NCBI RefSeq assembly: GCF_014698965.1
Contig: NZ_JACXAE010000027.1
Location: forward strand, 62,001-126,000
Source of the DNA: Iningainema tapete BLCC-T55
GTDB taxonomy: Bacteria > Cyanobacteriota > Cyanobacteriia > Cyanobacteriales > Nostocaceae
DNA: 64,000 nt
Direction: 5' to 3'
In this document: piece by piece, positions 27,216 to 38,242 of the stretch
How positions within the stretch are numbered: position 1 is the stretch's first letter
Layout of the letters: each line of letters opens with the position of its first letter
The notes under the pieces: model-generated
Told to the model about the DNA's origin: nothing
What the model saw: only the letters and a program-made list of their open reading frames with translations
Database searches by the model: none
Translations under genes and position numbers: made by a program

Positions 27216-29357
27216 TCACCCTTTCAGCAAAATATACGCACCCCAAGCAAGGCAAGCAACAGCCACAACCGTAGACCAAATGGGATGAGGACTATGAATA
27301 GTTTTTCCGCTCTGAGTTTGTAAAGTTTGAATGTCGATCCAAGGCGTTGCGCCTCTTCGTAACCAGCCAGTAACGATGACTTGCCGACCAATCAAATCTT
27401 GAGGATTGACTTTTTGGAAAAGAAATGGTATATGATGTAACTTCACTAAACTAGTGTTGGATTGTATAATTAGGTCTTGTCCCAAACAGTTGCCAGTACC
27501 TTGGCGACCGATGAGTTTGCCCACAATGCGCACACCAATGCTATCGATCGGGAGAAGTGTAGGGTTAGCTAGTAAATCCGGTAAGCGTTCATCAGTTTGC
27601 GCAGAGGCAGGTTTGATTGGAGGGAAAAAATAATTAACTCTAATCAAAATGCCGATGCTAAAGCCAATTAATAGACAACCTGTAATGAAAGACCAATTGT
27701 CGTAGATCCACTTCAAGTTCAAAAACTTGAGTTGAAAAGCCAATTGCCAAGCCAGCCAAATGAAAACAGCGAACACAAAACCCAAAGGAATACCAACAAA
27801 GGGAGCAATTTGTAAGAAAAAAGATTGATGCCTTTGGATTAAAGACTGTGAAGAAAGCAAATTTAGTTCCGGCTCTATATGCCAGTAACGGGCAATCGAT
27901 GAGAGACGTTGTAGGCGTAAGCCTATAAGAGGATGACTGTTATTAAGCGTTAACCACCAGCGATAGGGATTAAGACAATCCCACATCAAGAACGATTCAA
28001 AAGTAGTATAACGAGCAATACTACCACCACAGATACTCTGTTGATAACTTACTGGTGAAACAATATTCAAGCTTTCCAGAGGGTAGCTAGTTTTTTCTTC
28101 TTTTTGGATATCACTAGCAATGCCAATGGTAATTTTGAGGATAGCACGAACAAGACCATTGGGATTACCAGTAATTTCGGAAGATCGGCGATCGCAATAG
28201 TACACTCGTAGTTGAGAGTTAGGTAAAGCAGTACCAGTCAACAAACACCAAACTCCATAGGCACAGCTAGCTAACAATTGCATCAAACGTCGCCCAAGAG
28301 ACTGTGATCTTTTGTCTCCCCACAGAGAAAATTGCTGGTATTGCCGATAAATTGGAATCGTCACCAACAACACTAAAGACAACACCACAAAATCCCAGTT
28401 AGTTATATGCCCCAGTTCGTGAGCATATATTGCCGCAATTTCGTCCTCTGCCAGTTGATCTAAAAGACCTTGACTGACTACAATCCGAGCATTCCTGGGT
28501 AAATTACCATAAGTAAATGCGATGGGAGAGGCGAGAGGCAAAACCTTTAATTTCGGCTGTCGCCAGCCGCGCTGTTGGCAATAGCGTTGTATCACCCGCG
28601 CCGCCTCTTGACTACGTGTATTTAATACTTCCTTCGTTAGTTTTCGCTGATCGTAAAAAGCTTTTAACAGCCCATCAAGAATCCAAGGCGACAAACCCAT
28701 CAGCAAAAAAAGTACGATGAGTAAGAAGTTGGTAGGATTGGCGTAGAAAAGCTGTATTGGCTCCAAAAATGGTAGTTTAACTAAAATATCGTTAACTAAT
28801 CTCATCACCAAAACCAGCAGTTCTCGCATCACCCAAAATAGAGCAACGAAAGTTCCTGCCTGTAAGAGCCATAAAGGTACTAAATTAAGTTGTTGTAGGG
28901 GTTGCCACTCCTTAGCTCGCCCTGCCAATCGCCAATGAATTGTCGGTTTAGTATTATTCCCCTGCTCCCCTCCCCCAGGTTTCAACCTGGGGCTATTCCC
29001 CTCCTCGCTCCACCGCAAATTAACTGGATGAGAATCTGTAATTAAATTTTCATTTTCCCAGGGGGCAAATTCTGTTACTTTCGTCTTATGAGGTTTTGTC
29101 AGATGCAGCAAAGATTGATCAGCCCACTGTTTCACTTGTGGACTATCACTTTGAGACAGGAGAGTACATAAGGTAATAGCCTTTGCGACATCTTTGCTGC
29201 GTGCATAAGCCACAACTAATCCAATCTGGGCTTGTAACCTAATTGCACCACTTGTTTCTAGAGCAACGGCTTCTAGGATTGCTGTTGCTGTTTGGTAGTC
29301 TCCTTGTTTAAGGGCGGTTAAACCTGTATTTAATGTTGGTATGGGATGTGAAGGCAT
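27216..29357 (-). CDS. M48 family metallopeptidase with TPR-like N-terminus
   Basis: A 713-aa membrane protease. Residues 1-90 look like helical TPR-type repeats (TGLTALKQGDYQTATAILEA). Membrane segments occur near 160-230, 325-350 and 515-570. The zinc motif is AHELGHITNWD near residue 312, with the third ligand Glu likely in the segment SSEITG near 395. It resembles HtpX/Ste24-type proteases acting in membrane protein turnover. Residues 121-130 (NSPRLKPGGG) are encoded by an inserted palindromic repeat in the linker before the first membrane segment. The C-terminus has an OB-like part (GRQVIVTGWLRRGATPW). Confidence 0.88.
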   Translation of the reverse strand: MPSHPIPTLNTGLTALKQGDYQTATAILEAVALETSGAIRLQAQIGLVVAYARSKDVAKAITLCTLLSQSDSPQVKQWADQSLLHLTKPHKTKVTEFAPWENENLITDSHPVNLRWSEEGNSPRLKPGGGEQGNNTKPTIHWRLAGRAKEWQPLQQLNLVPLWLLQAGTFVALFWVMRELLVLVMRLVNDILVKLPFLEPIQLFYANPTNFLLIVLFLLMGLSPWILDGLLKAFYDQRKLTKEVLNTRSQEAARVIQRYCQQRGWRQPKLKVLPLASPIAFTYGNLPRNARIVVSQGLLDQLAEDEIAAIYAHELGHITNWDFVVLSLVLLVTIPIYRQYQQFSLWGDKRSQSLGRRLMQLLASCAYGVWCLLTGTALPNSQLRVYYCDRRSSEITGNPNGLVRAILKITIGIASDIQKEEKTSYPLESLNIVSPVSYQQSICGGSIARYTTFESFLMWDCLNPYRWWLTLNNSHPLIGLRLQRLSSIARYWHIEPELNLLSSQSLIQRHQSFFLQIAPFVGIPLGFVFAVFIWLAWQLAFQLKFLNLKWIYDNWSFITGCLLIGFSIGILIRVNYFFPPIKPASAQTDERLPDLLANPTLLPIDSIGVRIVGKLIGRQGTGNCLGQDLIIQSNTSLVKLHHIPFLFQKVNPQDLIGRQVIVTGWLRRGATPWIDIQTLQTQSGKTIHSPHPIWSTVVAVACLAWGAYILLKG
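28973..28992. repeat. Palindromic element inside the M48 protease gene
   Basis: CCCCAGGTT, TC, AACCTGGGG: a 9-bp perfect stem, flanked by CCCCT-rich sequence, in frame within the gene and encoding SPRLKPGG. This Pro-Arg-Leu-Lys-Pro signature recurs where this repeat type enters cyanobacterial proteins, as far as I recall. Confidence 0.8.
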
Positions 29358-29472
29358 AGAAATTTTGGCACTCCAGTCTTGTTTAAAGTACCCAGATTTC
29401 AGTTTTTACTTAGCGCTTCACTCTTAAACTGGAAATTTGTTGACAGTTAATACAATTCCAAAAATGTTTGCG

Positions 29473-29520
29473 AACCCCACCCAACCCTCCCCTTAGTAAG
29501 GGGAGGGCTAGGGAGGGGTT
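29473..29520. repeat. C-run/G-run palindromic repeat after prfC
   Basis: AACCCCACCCAACCCTCCCC pairs with GGGGAGGGCTAGGGAGGGGTT around TTAGTAA. It starts two bases past the prfC stop region. It may form a strong hairpin at the mRNA end, but there is no T-run on the reverse strand. Confidence 0.8.
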
Positions 29521-29522
29521 TT

Positions 29523-31151
29523 TTAACCTTCTTGTAGTTGCTGTCCAGTTAATACTGGAGCGATCGCACTCAGTTTCAACTCTGGATGATCTTCGAGCAA
29601 TTGGTGACAATTCCATTCATTGCGGAAAAGTAACACCGGACGTCCCAGACTGTCTTTGACTGTTGTCGTATTAAACAAACGTCCGATTTTGTTAATTGCT
29701 TCCCAACCGCCTTCTACCCAACGAGCCACACTGTAGGGCATTGGTTCGAGAAGAGTTTCTACCCCATACTCATTTTGTAAGCGGAACTGTACTACCTCAA
29801 ATTGTAGTTGACCTACAGCAGCCAGGATAGGGTCGCGCTTAGCTTCATCTATCGAGTACATGATTTGCACTGCTCCCTCTTCACGCAACTCAGAAACACC
29901 TTTTTGGAATTGCTTGAATTTAGATGGGTTAGGATTTCTGAGGATCGCAAACAATTCTGGGGAGAAATAGGGGATGCCTTCATATTCCAACTTTTGCCCA
30001 GTGTAGATTGTATCGCCAATAGCAAAAACCCCAGGATTATTCAAACCAATTACATCACCAGGATAAGCGACATCAATGGATTCTCGTTCTTGGGCAAAAA
30101 GTTTTTGTGGACGAGATAAACGAACAGTTTTGCCAGTGCGTGCATGGCTTACTGTCATGTCTTTTTCAAACTTACCTGTACAAACGCGGACAAAAGCTAC
30201 GCGATCGCGATGTTTGGGATCCATGTTAGCTTGAAGTTTGAAGACAAAACCAGAAAAATCTGGATAAGTGGGAGGAACATCACCCACAGTGCTATTATGG
30301 GAACCTGGTTTGAGGGCGTAGTTGAGGAAGTACCGCAAGAAAAGTTCTACACCAAAGTTAGTCATCGCACTGCCAAAGAAAACAGGCGTCATTTTGCCTG
30401 AGTGTACCAAATCTAAATCTAGTTCTGGTCCGACTCCTTCTAAAAGTTCTAAATCGTTTTTTAGTTGGTAGTAAAGGTCTTGTTCTAACAATTCCTCTAT
30501 TTTGGCATCGCCCAAATCTACTACTGTATCTGCTGCTGCGCGACTACCGTGAGCACTCCGTTCAAATAGGTGAATTTGTTGTTGTTCGCGATCAAATATA
30601 CCTTTAAAGCGATCGCCTATCCCAATAGGCCAATTCACAGCAAAGGTTTGCAAGCCCAATTCTTGCTCAATTTCGTCCAATAATTCTAAAGGTTCTCTGC
30701 CGGGACGGTCAAGTTTATTCACAAAGGTAAAAATTGGAATACCCCGCAGCTTACAAACTTCAAACAACTTGCGCGTTTGTGGTTCTAACCCTTTGGCAAC
30801 GTCAATTAACATTACCGCATTATCTGCTGCCGCTAAAGTTCTATAAGTATCTTCACTGAAATCTTGGTGTCCTGGCGTATCCAATAAATTAATTTGGCAG
30901 TTTCTATACGTAAACTGCAGTACTGTAGAAGTAATAGAAATACCTCTTTGTTGTTCCATTGCCATCCAGTCAGAGGTAGCTTTGCGCTGCGCCCGTCGCG
31001 CCTTAACTGCACCTGCTTCGTGAATTGCCCCTCCGTACAGCAGTAACTTTTCTGTTAAAGTAGTTTTACCTGCGTCAGGGTGAGAAATAATCGCAAAGTT
31101 ACGGCGACTAACAACTGCTTGCTGTAATTCAGATTCGATTTCTGTTGACAT
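29523..31151 (-). CDS. prfC: Peptide chain release factor 3
   Basis: A 542-aa translational GTPase that recycles RF1/RF2 from the ribosome after termination. G1 is [15 protein letters not shown] near residue 20, the G2/switch region includes [15 protein letters not shown] near 68, G3 is [14 protein letters not shown] near 92, and G4 is [12 protein letters not shown] near 140. These, with the full length, match RF3 instead of EF-G. No anomaly is seen. Confidence 0.96.
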   Translation of the reverse strand: MSTEIESELQQAVVSRRNFAIISHPDAGKTTLTEKLLLYGGAIHEAGAVKARRAQRKATSDWMAMEQQRGISITSTVLQFTYRNCQINLLDTPGHQDFSEDTYRTLAAADNAVMLIDVAKGLEPQTRKLFEVCKLRGIPIFTFVNKLDRPGREPLELLDEIEQELGLQTFAVNWPIGIGDRFKGIFDREQQQIHLFERSAHGSRAAADTVVDLGDAKIEELLEQDLYYQLKNDLELLEGVGPELDLDLVHSGKMTPVFFGSAMTNFGVELFLRYFLNYALKPGSHNSTVGDVPPTYPDFSGFVFKLQANMDPKHRDRVAFVRVCTGKFEKDMTVSHARTGKTVRLSRPQKLFAQERESIDVAYPGDVIGLNNPGVFAIGDTIYTGQKLEYEGIPYFSPELFAILRNPNPSKFKQFQKGVSELREEGAVQIMYSIDEAKRDPILAAVGQLQFEVVQFRLQNEYGVETLLEPMPYSVARWVEGGWEAINKIGRLFNTTTVKDSLGRPVLLFRNEWNCHQLLEDHPELKLSAIAPVLTGQQLQEG

Positions 31152-31283
31152 ACTGTACTTACTTGTAATTTAACTTAACTTTACTTAACTTTTGCCGATT
31201 TGAATGGGTGTTTTAATCTTAAGGCAACGATGCTTGTGGTAGGGTCGTAATATAATTACACACTTGTACGAGAGGGAAAAATA

Positions 31284-31625
31284 ATGTACGACACGGATAA
31301 GCGAAAATTATTATCAGCACTGTGTCACGGAGCTATTTTCTTCAGTACTACGATTGTATCTGTAGGTTTACCTATTGCCATCTTGTTCACATCTGACGAT
31401 CCGGTTGTGAAGGAAAATGCTAAAGAAGCGATCAACTTCCACTTTAATGTATGGCTGTATGGAATCATTATTGCTGTACTGTTGGTAATCAGCTTTGGTT
31501 TATTGGTTCCACTTGCAGGTTTAGGTTATCTACTGCATTGGGGATTAACAGCTTGGGCAATTTTCAGCGTTTTGGGCGATCCAGATAAACCCTTCCGTTA
31601 TCCGTTCATTTTCCGGATTTTTTAA
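31284..31625 (+). CDS. DUF4870 membrane protein
   Basis: A 113-aa protein with three membrane segments, start preceded by GAGAGGGA. The pattern LSALCHGAIFFS, then VKENAKEAINFHFNVWLYG and GDPDKPFRYPFIFRIF is the DUF4870 (Tic20-like) family. Function is unknown. It is divergent from prfC. Confidence 0.9.
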   Translation: MYDTDKRKLLSALCHGAIFFSTTIVSVGLPIAILFTSDDPVVKENAKEAINFHFNVWLYGIIIAVLLVISFGLLVPLAGLGYLLHWGLTAWAIFSVLGDPDKPFRYPFIFRIF

Positions 31626-31819
31626 TTGACAGGGAAGAGCTAATGGCTAATGGTTGATGATTGATGGTTAAGAATAATTAACAATTAGCAATTAGCAATT
31701 CCCTTTATTTTTAAGATTCTGCGTAGGCAACATAGCTGTAAAATACAAAATTACCCCATAGCGTCACAGAGAAACCAAGTTATCACCCTATTGTTGGTCT
31801 AGCAACCAAATATCTCAGT

Positions 31820-31838
31820 GTAAAAACCGGGTTTCTAC
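31820..31838. repeat. Short palindrome GTAAAAACC...GGTTTCTAC
   Basis: A 19-bp palindrome with GTA and TAC ends in the 283-bp gap before hemB. The ends match those of the large repeat family but the centre differs. It might act in the hemB leader or be one more element. Confidence 0.5.
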
Positions 31839-31908
31839 CACGGGAGTTTCTACTCCTAATTTGTGACGTTTTGTGTTGCGTTGATGTCATTTTAGGTTAC
31901 AAAAATTT

Positions 31909-32895
31909 ATGTTTCCCACTCATCGTCCTCGTCGTTTGCGTACTCACCCACAACTACGCCGCATGGTACGTGAAACGGTTTTGACAGCAAATGATTTAAT
32001 TTACCCACTATTTGGCGTACCAGGAGAGGGTATTGCCAATGAGGTAAAATCAATGCCGGGTGTGTTTCAACTTTCGGTAGACAAAATTGTTGAAGAAGCA
32101 AAAGAAGTCTATGACTTAGGAATTCCAGCAATTATTTTATTTGGCATCCCAGCAGATAAAGATTTAGATGCTACTGGCGCATGGCATGATTGTGGAATTG
32201 TCCAAAAAGCTGCTACTGCTGTAAAAGAAGCAGTACCAGATTTAATTGTGATTGCTGATACATGTTTATGTGAGTATACGAGTCACGGTCACTGTGGTTA
32301 TTTGCAAGTGGGTGATTTAACAGGAAGGGTTCTCAACGATCCTACTCTGGAATTACTGAAGAAAACAGCGGTTTCCCAGGCAAAAGCAGGTGCGGATATC
32401 ATCGCGCCTTCAGGGATGATGGATGGATTTGTGCAAGCAATTCGGAGCGGTTTGGATGAAGCTGGATTCCAAGATACACCAATTTTGTCTTATGCTGCTA
32501 AGTATGCCTCGGCTTACTACGGTCCATTTCGCGATGCCGCAGATTCAGCACCGCAGTTTGGCGATCGCCGCACTTACCAAATGGATCCAGGTAACGCCAC
32601 TGAAGCGATTAAAGAAATTGAACTAGATATCGCTGAAGGCGCTGACATGCTCATGGTTAAACCAGCATTGGCATACATGGATATTATCTGGCGTGTAAAG
32701 CAAGCTTGTAACTTACCTGTAGCTGCTTACAATGTCTCTGGCGAATATTCTATGGTTAAAGCTGCTGCGCTGAACGGCTGGATTGATGAACAGCGTGTGG
32801 TAATGGAAACTCTCATTGGTTTTAAACGCGCTGGGGCTGACTTAATTTTGACTTACCATGCTAAAGATGCCGCACGGTGGATCGCTAAACAGTAG
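31909..32895 (+). CDS. hemB: Delta-aminolevulinic acid dehydratase (porphobilinogen synthase)
   Basis: A 328-aa enzyme that condenses two 5-aminolevulinate molecules into porphobilinogen, feeding haem, chlorophyll and bilins. The metal loop reads [15 protein letters not shown] with Cys 119, Cys 121 and Cys 129, the three-cysteine zinc-type site. The Schiff-base lysines lie in [13 protein letters not shown] near residue 196 and [12 protein letters not shown] near 250. The length and order are normal. It lies with chlM in the same window but 29 kb away. Confidence 0.96.
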   Translation: MFPTHRPRRLRTHPQLRRMVRETVLTANDLIYPLFGVPGEGIANEVKSMPGVFQLSVDKIVEEAKEVYDLGIPAIILFGIPADKDLDATGAWHDCGIVQKAATAVKEAVPDLIVIADTCLCEYTSHGHCGYLQVGDLTGRVLNDPTLELLKKTAVSQAKAGADIIAPSGMMDGFVQAIRSGLDEAGFQDTPILSYAAKYASAYYGPFRDAADSAPQFGDRRTYQMDPGNATEAIKEIELDIAEGADMLMVKPALAYMDIIWRVKQACNLPVAAYNVSGEYSMVKAAALNGWIDEQRVVMETLIGFKRAGADLILTYHAKDAARWIAKQ

Positions 32896-32958
32896 TTTTT
32901 CATTACCAAAGCGACACAATCAACAAAACTAAATATTAGCAGTGACGATTTTGTGGTT

Positions 32959-33067
32959 AATCTCACGCACAGACGCTTTCTTCGGCTACAGATTTTGTAA
33001 CACAAACCTAAACATGTTACATCTGTTATTGAACCTGTTGTCGTAATTAGTGTCTAGGCGTGAGATT
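32959..33067. other. Distant perfect inverted repeat in hemB-HTH gap
   Basis: AATCTCACGC (32959-32968) and GCGTGAGATT (33058-33067) are perfectly complementary and enclose 89 nt. The gap 32896-33242 (347 bp) holds no gene. The arms could close a structured RNA or an old mobile piece; nothing else supports either. Confidence 0.4.
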
Positions 33068-33242
33068 ATCGTTTAGTAGGGACTTGAGGCAAAGTTTTAC
33101 TTGATTGGGGAATATCCTCTATTTGCCAGATATGTATTAATGGATTATAAAATAATATAGTTAAGTATCTATTCTCAGTTGGCGATTTTACGTCAATTGA
33201 TTTAGGAAACACGTACACAGTTTTAAAAGGGAGCATTGGGAT

Positions 33243-33566
33243 ATGGATATGCAAGTCCTGAGAGAGCGTGCGGGGCTTAGCCGTGCAGAGGTTGCGTTCA
33301 GGCTTGCAATTAGTGAAACTAGTGTGCGTAATTGGGAAGCAGGCCGCACTGAACCAACAATGACACCAAAGAAATATTTAGACGCACTGCGGCTGTTTAA
33401 ATGCACACCAGAAGAACTAGCAGCCGCAAGCGAAAAATCAATAAATCAGCGACATAAACGCAAACCAGGAAGACCACGTAGGTTTCCCCCTGATAATCCA
33501 GTGAATCCTGCCAATCAGATCGCTCAAATAACTGATACGCCGTATGCAACAGTAGAAGGAAACTAA
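33243..33566 (+). CDS. XRE-type helix-turn-helix protein
   Basis: A 107-aa DNA-binding protein. The HTH covers residues 4-60: VLRERAGLSRAEVAFRLAIS then ETSVRNWEAGRTEP. The C-terminal 40 residues are basic and Pro-rich (HKRKPGRPRRFPP), resembling an AT-hook that would bind the minor groove. Start preceded by GGGA. It is conserved in filamentous cyanobacteria but its targets are not known to me. It converges with a response-regulator gene. Confidence 0.8.
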   Translation: MDMQVLRERAGLSRAEVAFRLAISETSVRNWEAGRTEPTMTPKKYLDALRLFKCTPEELAAASEKSINQRHKRKPGRPRRFPPDNPVNPANQIAQITDTPYATVEGN

Positions 33567-33580
33567 AGCTATTTGGCTAT

Positions 33581-33955
33581 TTAGTTACAAAACACTTTAA
33601 TTCTTTCTAACAAGTGGTCGAAGTTAATGGGTTTGCGCACGAAGTCATTGGCTCCCACACTGAATCCTTCTTCCACACCAGCTTCCTCACAAGCAGAAAC
33701 CAGCACAATAGGAATAAAGGGTAACTTGTCATTTTGGCGGATACGTTGGGTCACTTCATAGCCATTCATTCCCGGCATCATCACATCTAGCAGCACTAGA
33801 TCTGGCGGTGATGCCTCAATCTTAGTTAATGCTAAATTACCATTAGTAGCAGTATCAACATCGTAACCCTCTTCTTCCAAAGCTGACTTTAGTAGAAATA
33901 CATTATCGGGAAAATCGTCCACAACCAAGATTCGGCAACGTTCAAAGGAAAGCAT
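33581..33955 (-). CDS. Single-domain response regulator
   Basis: A 124-aa CheY-like receiver. The acidic pocket is VVDD near residue 12, the phosphorylated Asp 57 is in VLLDVMMPG, and the switch Lys is in FVRKPINF near 107. No output domain is attached. No cognate kinase is next to it; the degenerate kinase-like gene at 38670 is 5 kb away. Confidence 0.9.
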   Translation of the reverse strand: MLSFERCRILVVDDFPDNVFLLKSALEEEGYDVDTATNGNLALTKIEASPPDLVLLDVMMPGMNGYEVTQRIRQNDKLPFIPIVLVSACEEAGVEEGFSVGANDFVRKPINFDHLLERIKVFCN

Positions 33956-34269
33956 ATTAAAGTCTTTACATCACACCAATATATATAAGTAGATATACTT
34001 ACAGAATTTCTTTAGAATTAAATCACTCCTTTTGGAGTTGACAATAATTCAAAAGTGTCTACAAGTACTGTTAAAGTGAAAAGTACTCGACACAAAACAA
34101 ATACCACCTAAGATAGAAGAAAACAGGGCAGTTTTGAAAAAATAACACAAAACTCAGTAGGAGTGCAGGGTAGAGTTCTTAACTTACCTTGATCGCGTGT
34201 ACTTGCTCACTATATCAGCAGCAAATGCACGATAAGATTCTAAAACAACAATTCCACTAGATCGGTCTA
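33956..34269. other. Intergenic region upstream of pdhB, nothing definite
   Basis: A 314-bp gap between divergent genes, moderately AT-rich. No repeat, box or RNA is recognised with confidence. It must contain the pdhB promoter. Confidence 0.5.
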
Positions 34270-35253
34270 ATGGCAGAAACACTATTCTTTAACGCTTTAC
34301 GGGAAGCCGTCGATGAAGAAATGGCGCGTGACGCAACAGTATTCGTTTTGGGCGAAGATGTAGGACATTACGGCGGTTCCTACAAAGTTACCAAAGACTT
34401 GTACAAAAAATACGGCGAACTCCGACTACTAGACACCCCCATTGCCGAAAACAGCTTTACGGGCTTGGCAGTGGGAGCAGCGATGACTGGGTTAAGACCG
34501 ATAGTGGAAGGTATGAACATGGGCTTTTTGCTCCTTGCCTTCAACCAAATAGCTAACAATGCTGGTATGTTACGCTACACTAGCGGTGGTAACTTCAAAA
34601 TTCCAATGGTGATTCGTGGTCCTGGAGGTGTAGGAAGACAGCTAGGCGCAGAACATTCCCAGCGACTGGAAGCTTACTTTCAAGCCGTGCCTGGGTTGAA
34701 AATTGTCACCTGCTCCACACCTTACAATGCTAAAGGATTGCTGAAGTCGGCTATTCGGGATGATAACCCAGTATTGTTCTTTGAACACGTCCTGCTTTAT
34801 AACTTAAAAGAAGACTTACCAGAAAAAGAATATCTACTACCACTGGATAAAGCCGAAGTTGTGCGTCCAGGGAAAGATGTGACAATTTTAACATATTCTC
34901 GGATGCGGCATCATGTGCTGCAAGCAGTGAAAACACTGGAAAAAGCGGGTTATGACCCAGAAGTGATAGACTTGATTTCGCTCAAACCGCTAGATTTTGA
35001 TACTATAGGTGCATCAGTACGGAAAACTCATCGCGTTATTATTGTGGAAGAGTGTATGAGAACTGGCGGCATTGGCGCAGAATTAATCGCCTCAATCAAC
35101 GATCGCTTGTTTGATGAATTAGATGCCCCAGTACTGCGGCTTTCTTCCCAAGATATCCCCACACCATACAACGGCTCTTTAGAAAGGTTAACAATTGTCC
35201 AACCAGAGCAAATAGTTGAAGCGGTGGAAAAAATGGTGGCTTTGCGTGTATAA
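34270..35253 (+). CDS. pdhB: Pyruvate dehydrogenase E1 beta subunit
   Basis: A 327-aa transketolase-like subunit that, with E1 alpha, decarboxylates pyruvate with thiamine diphosphate. Landmarks are the active-site Glu in [19 protein letters not shown] near residue 60, the conserved [17 protein letters not shown] and [15 protein letters not shown] near 170-185, and the C-terminal [21 protein letters not shown]. The E1 alpha, E2 and E3 genes are not here, as is usual in cyanobacteria. It is followed by secD on the same strand after 85 bp. Confidence 0.95.
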   Translation: MAETLFFNALREAVDEEMARDATVFVLGEDVGHYGGSYKVTKDLYKKYGELRLLDTPIAENSFTGLAVGAAMTGLRPIVEGMNMGFLLLAFNQIANNAGMLRYTSGGNFKIPMVIRGPGGVGRQLGAEHSQRLEAYFQAVPGLKIVTCSTPYNAKGLLKSAIRDDNPVLFFEHVLLYNLKEDLPEKEYLLPLDKAEVVRPGKDVTILTYSRMRHHVLQAVKTLEKAGYDPEVIDLISLKPLDFDTIGASVRKTHRVIIVEECMRTGGIGAELIASINDRLFDELDAPVLRLSSQDIPTPYNGSLERLTIVQPEQIVEAVEKMVALRV

Positions 35254-35338
35254 GAGTTACAGTTAGGAGACAGGAGACAACTGTCTCCTAACTGAGAAAA
35301 AGAGCGCTATCATAGCGTTTGTCATAAGTTTTAATGAT

Positions 35339-36751
35339 ATGCAAAGACAGCGATCGCTTGTTATCTTGATTGTAGTTTTGGTAATCGCCGCAATTGTCAC
35401 GATTGTCAAAATTCCCGTGCCTCAAGGACTGGACTTGCGGGGTGGTTCACAACTGACAATACAGGTGAAAACAACGCCGGAAATTCAGCAAATCACCGAA
35501 AGAGAATTAGAAGCCGTTAAAAGAGTAGTTGAAGGTAGAATCAACGGTTTAGGTGTCTCCGAACCAGTGATCCAAACAGTAGGTACAGATAAAATCTTAG
35601 TGCAGCTACCTGGCGTGAACGATCCACAGCAAGCAGAACGTGTGCTAGGTGGTACGGCACAGTTAGAGTTTCGCACCCAAAAGCCAGGAACTGAAACTCA
35701 AGTTTTTACTTACCAAGCAACCAAGCTTAAGCTAAAAGCTCAGCTTGAAGAGTTGAAACAAAAATCAGACGCGGCAGGTATTGAGAAAAATCAACAAGAG
35801 CTACTCAAGACTAATCAAGCGATCGAGCAATTATTTGAAAGCACAAATCCACCACTCACAGGTAAATACCTCAAAGATGCCTACGGCGAACCCACTCAAG
35901 GTAACAACTGGAATGTGGCGATTCGCTTTGATGACAAAGGTGGTGAACTTTTTGCTCAACTAACGAAAACACTAGCAGGCACCGGACGTAGTATCGGTAT
36001 TTTTCTCGATAACGAACTAATTAGTGCTCCTACTGTTCCCCCAGAATTCGCCGCCAATGGTATTACAGGTGGTGCAGCAGTGATCACAGGTAGGTTTACC
36101 CCCCAAGAAGCTAACGACTTAGGCGTACAACTACGCGGTGGATCTTTACCTGTACCTGTAGAAATCGGAGAAATCCGTACAGTTGGAGCTACTCTGGGTA
36201 AAGACAGTGTTCAAAGTAGCATTTACGCAGGAGTAGGCGGTCTAACTTTAGTGTTAATATTTATGGTGGTTTACTACAGACTACCAGGACTAATAGCAGA
36301 TCTGGCACTAGTGATTTATTCTCTTCTGAGTTGGGCAAGTTTTGCTTTGTTAGGCATTACTTTGACGCTGCCGGGAATTGCTGGTTTTATCCTTAGTATC
36401 GGTATGGCAGTTGATGCAAATGTACTAATTTTTGAGCGCACAAGAGAAGAATTGCGTGCAGGCAAAAGTTTGTATCGTTCTGTAGAATCGGGTTTTTACC
36501 GTGCCTTTTCTAGTATCTTAGATAGTAACGTCACGACATGGATTGCTTGTGCTGCACTATTCTGGCTAGGTTCTGGTTTGGTAAAAGGCTTTGCCCTTAC
36601 CTTAGCTTTAGGAGTGGCAGTAAGTATGTTTACAGCAATTACCTGTAGTCGCACGTTGATGTTTTTAGCAATTTCCATTCCTTCTTTACGGAAGCCAGAG
36701 CTTTATTGTGGTAATTTGCCAGCTTCAAACAAGGCAGAGGTGGCAAAATGA
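35339..36751 (+). CDS. secD: Protein translocase subunit SecD
   Basis: A 470-aa RND-family membrane protein that with SecF uses the proton gradient to help proteins through SecYEG. An N-terminal membrane helix is followed by the periplasmic P1 domain with [13 protein letters not shown] near residue 31. The six-helix RND core contains [22 protein letters not shown] near residue 345. The periplasmic stretch has a charged coiled insertion near 120-160. The end overlaps secF by 4 bp (ATGA), indicating coupled translation. Confidence 0.96.
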   Translation: MQRQRSLVILIVVLVIAAIVTIVKIPVPQGLDLRGGSQLTIQVKTTPEIQQITERELEAVKRVVEGRINGLGVSEPVIQTVGTDKILVQLPGVNDPQQAERVLGGTAQLEFRTQKPGTETQVFTYQATKLKLKAQLEELKQKSDAAGIEKNQQELLKTNQAIEQLFESTNPPLTGKYLKDAYGEPTQGNNWNVAIRFDDKGGELFAQLTKTLAGTGRSIGIFLDNELISAPTVPPEFAANGITGGAAVITGRFTPQEANDLGVQLRGGSLPVPVEIGEIRTVGATLGKDSVQSSIYAGVGGLTLVLIFMVVYYRLPGLIADLALVIYSLLSWASFALLGITLTLPGIAGFILSIGMAVDANVLIFERTREELRAGKSLYRSVESGFYRAFSSILDSNVTTWIACAALFWLGSGLVKGFALTLALGVAVSMFTAITCSRTLMFLAISIPSLRKPELYCGNLPASNKAEVAK

Positions 36752-37719
36752 AACTGAGCATTAACAAATCGCGATCGCTATGGTGGATTATTTCTGCCAC
36801 CATCATCATCATTGGCATTATTTCGATGGTGATTTCTTGGCAGCAAATCGGCGCACCCCTGCGCCCCAGCCTCGATTTCGTCGGTGGTACGCGCTTGCAA
36901 TTTGAACGGGATTGTACCAAACCAGGTAACTGTGATCAACCAATTGATATCAATGTTGTGCGGGAAGCAGCTAAAGCACAAGGTTTAGGCGATAGTAGTA
37001 TCCAAGTAATTACCGATAAGCAAAGTGGTAAGGAAAATGGTGTACTAATTCGGACTAAAAATTTAGATGCCCAACAACGTACTCGGTTACAAGATGCGAT
37101 CAGTGAAAAAATCGGTGCCTTTGATCCGCAAAAGAATCAAATTGATACCGTAGGTCCTACTGTGGGGCGAGAGTTGTTCCAATCTGGGTTAACATCTCTA
37201 ATCGTTTCCTTTATTGGTATTATTGTTTACATGAGCTTTCGCTTCCAGTTAGACTATGCTGTATTTGCGATTATTGCTCTATTTCACGATGTATTAATTA
37301 CTGTAGGAACATTCTCAATTTTAGGTTTGCTCTTTGGCACTGAAGTAGATAGCCTTTTTATTGTTGCCTTGCTTACCATTACAGGTTTCTCAGTTAACGA
37401 TACTGTGGTGATTTACGATCGCATTCGCGAAACAGTCAATAGTAATGCCGAGCGCTCTTTTAATGATATTGTCGATGATGCAGTTAACCAAACTTTGACA
37501 CGCTCACTGAACACGACTTTAACCGTGTTGTTGACATTATTGGCGATCTTTCTGTTTGGGGGAGAAACACTACGCAATTTTTCCCTAGCATTGATTATTG
37601 GTTTTACAATGGGAGCTTATTCGAGCATCTTCATCGCTAGCACCCTACTCTCTTGGTGGCGCACGCGCAGTGGTAAACAGGTGCACAGAGGGGTAAACAC
37701 AGAGGAGGCAAAACAATAG
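36748..37719 (+). CDS. secF: Protein translocase subunit SecF
   Basis: A 323-aa partner of SecD. The N-terminal helix is followed by [12 protein letters not shown] near residue 38. The core has [18 protein letters not shown] near 178 and [17 protein letters not shown] near 210, the SecF RND motifs. The last residues ([14 protein letters not shown]) come from a CACAGAGG-type low-complexity repeat, giving a variable tail. It overlaps secD by ATGA. Confidence 0.96.
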   Translation: MKLSINKSRSLWWIISATIIIIGIISMVISWQQIGAPLRPSLDFVGGTRLQFERDCTKPGNCDQPIDINVVREAAKAQGLGDSSIQVITDKQSGKENGVLIRTKNLDAQQRTRLQDAISEKIGAFDPQKNQIDTVGPTVGRELFQSGLTSLIVSFIGIIVYMSFRFQLDYAVFAIIALFHDVLITVGTFSILGLLFGTEVDSLFIVALLTITGFSVNDTVVIYDRIRETVNSNAERSFNDIVDDAVNQTLTRSLNTTLTVLLTLLAIFLFGGETLRNFSLALIIGFTMGAYSSIFIASTLLSWWRTRSGKQVHRGVNTEEAKQ

Positions 37720-37767
37720 TTACTCCCTTACTCACAAACTCCCCTACTCCCCTACTCTCTACCGTCT

Positions 37768-38160
37768 ATGGATCAAATAGAATACTCTGACTCATCTTTT
37801 GCTCAACAAGTCGAAAGACTCCATCAGTTTCAAGTAATGAGTAGGTGGATTTTTGTCTGCTTTTTATGGCTTACTGTAGGAACGCTCAGCTTATGGAATT
37901 TACGTGATGAAATTTGGCTTTTGCGACAATATTTTACTTGGGCGGCAGTACGTTACGGTTTATACTACCACCCTTTAGCAACTTTTGGTTTATCTTTTTG
38001 TGTTGGGATGACTGCTGCTGTTTTAGTTTGGCAAAGTCGGAATATCTTATTTGGCATACCTAAACAGGAAAAGCAACGTTTGGAAGAACAGGTGATGAGG
38101 ATACGCCAACAAGGTCCAAGTCATCCATTATGGAGATGGATTGTTAAGATTGTAAAATAA
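37768..38160 (+). CDS. Hypothetical two-helix membrane protein
   Basis: A 130-aa protein, not recognised. It has membrane segments near residues 28-46 (WIFVCFLWLTVGTLSLW) and 72-95 (LATFGLSFCVGMTAAVLVW), with a basic C-terminus. It follows secF after 48 bp, a gap filled with CCCCTACT-type repeats, and may be a passenger in that operon. Confidence 0.7.
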   Translation: MDQIEYSDSSFAQQVERLHQFQVMSRWIFVCFLWLTVGTLSLWNLRDEIWLLRQYFTWAAVRYGLYYHPLATFGLSFCVGMTAAVLVWQSRNILFGIPKQEKQRLEEQVMRIRQQGPSHPLWRWIVKIVK

Positions 38161-38242
38161 TAATATAGATTTATTACAAGAAATGTTTCGTAAGCTATGA
38201 CTTAACGATAACAAAAATTCACTTATGAGAGTAGGAAAGTTA

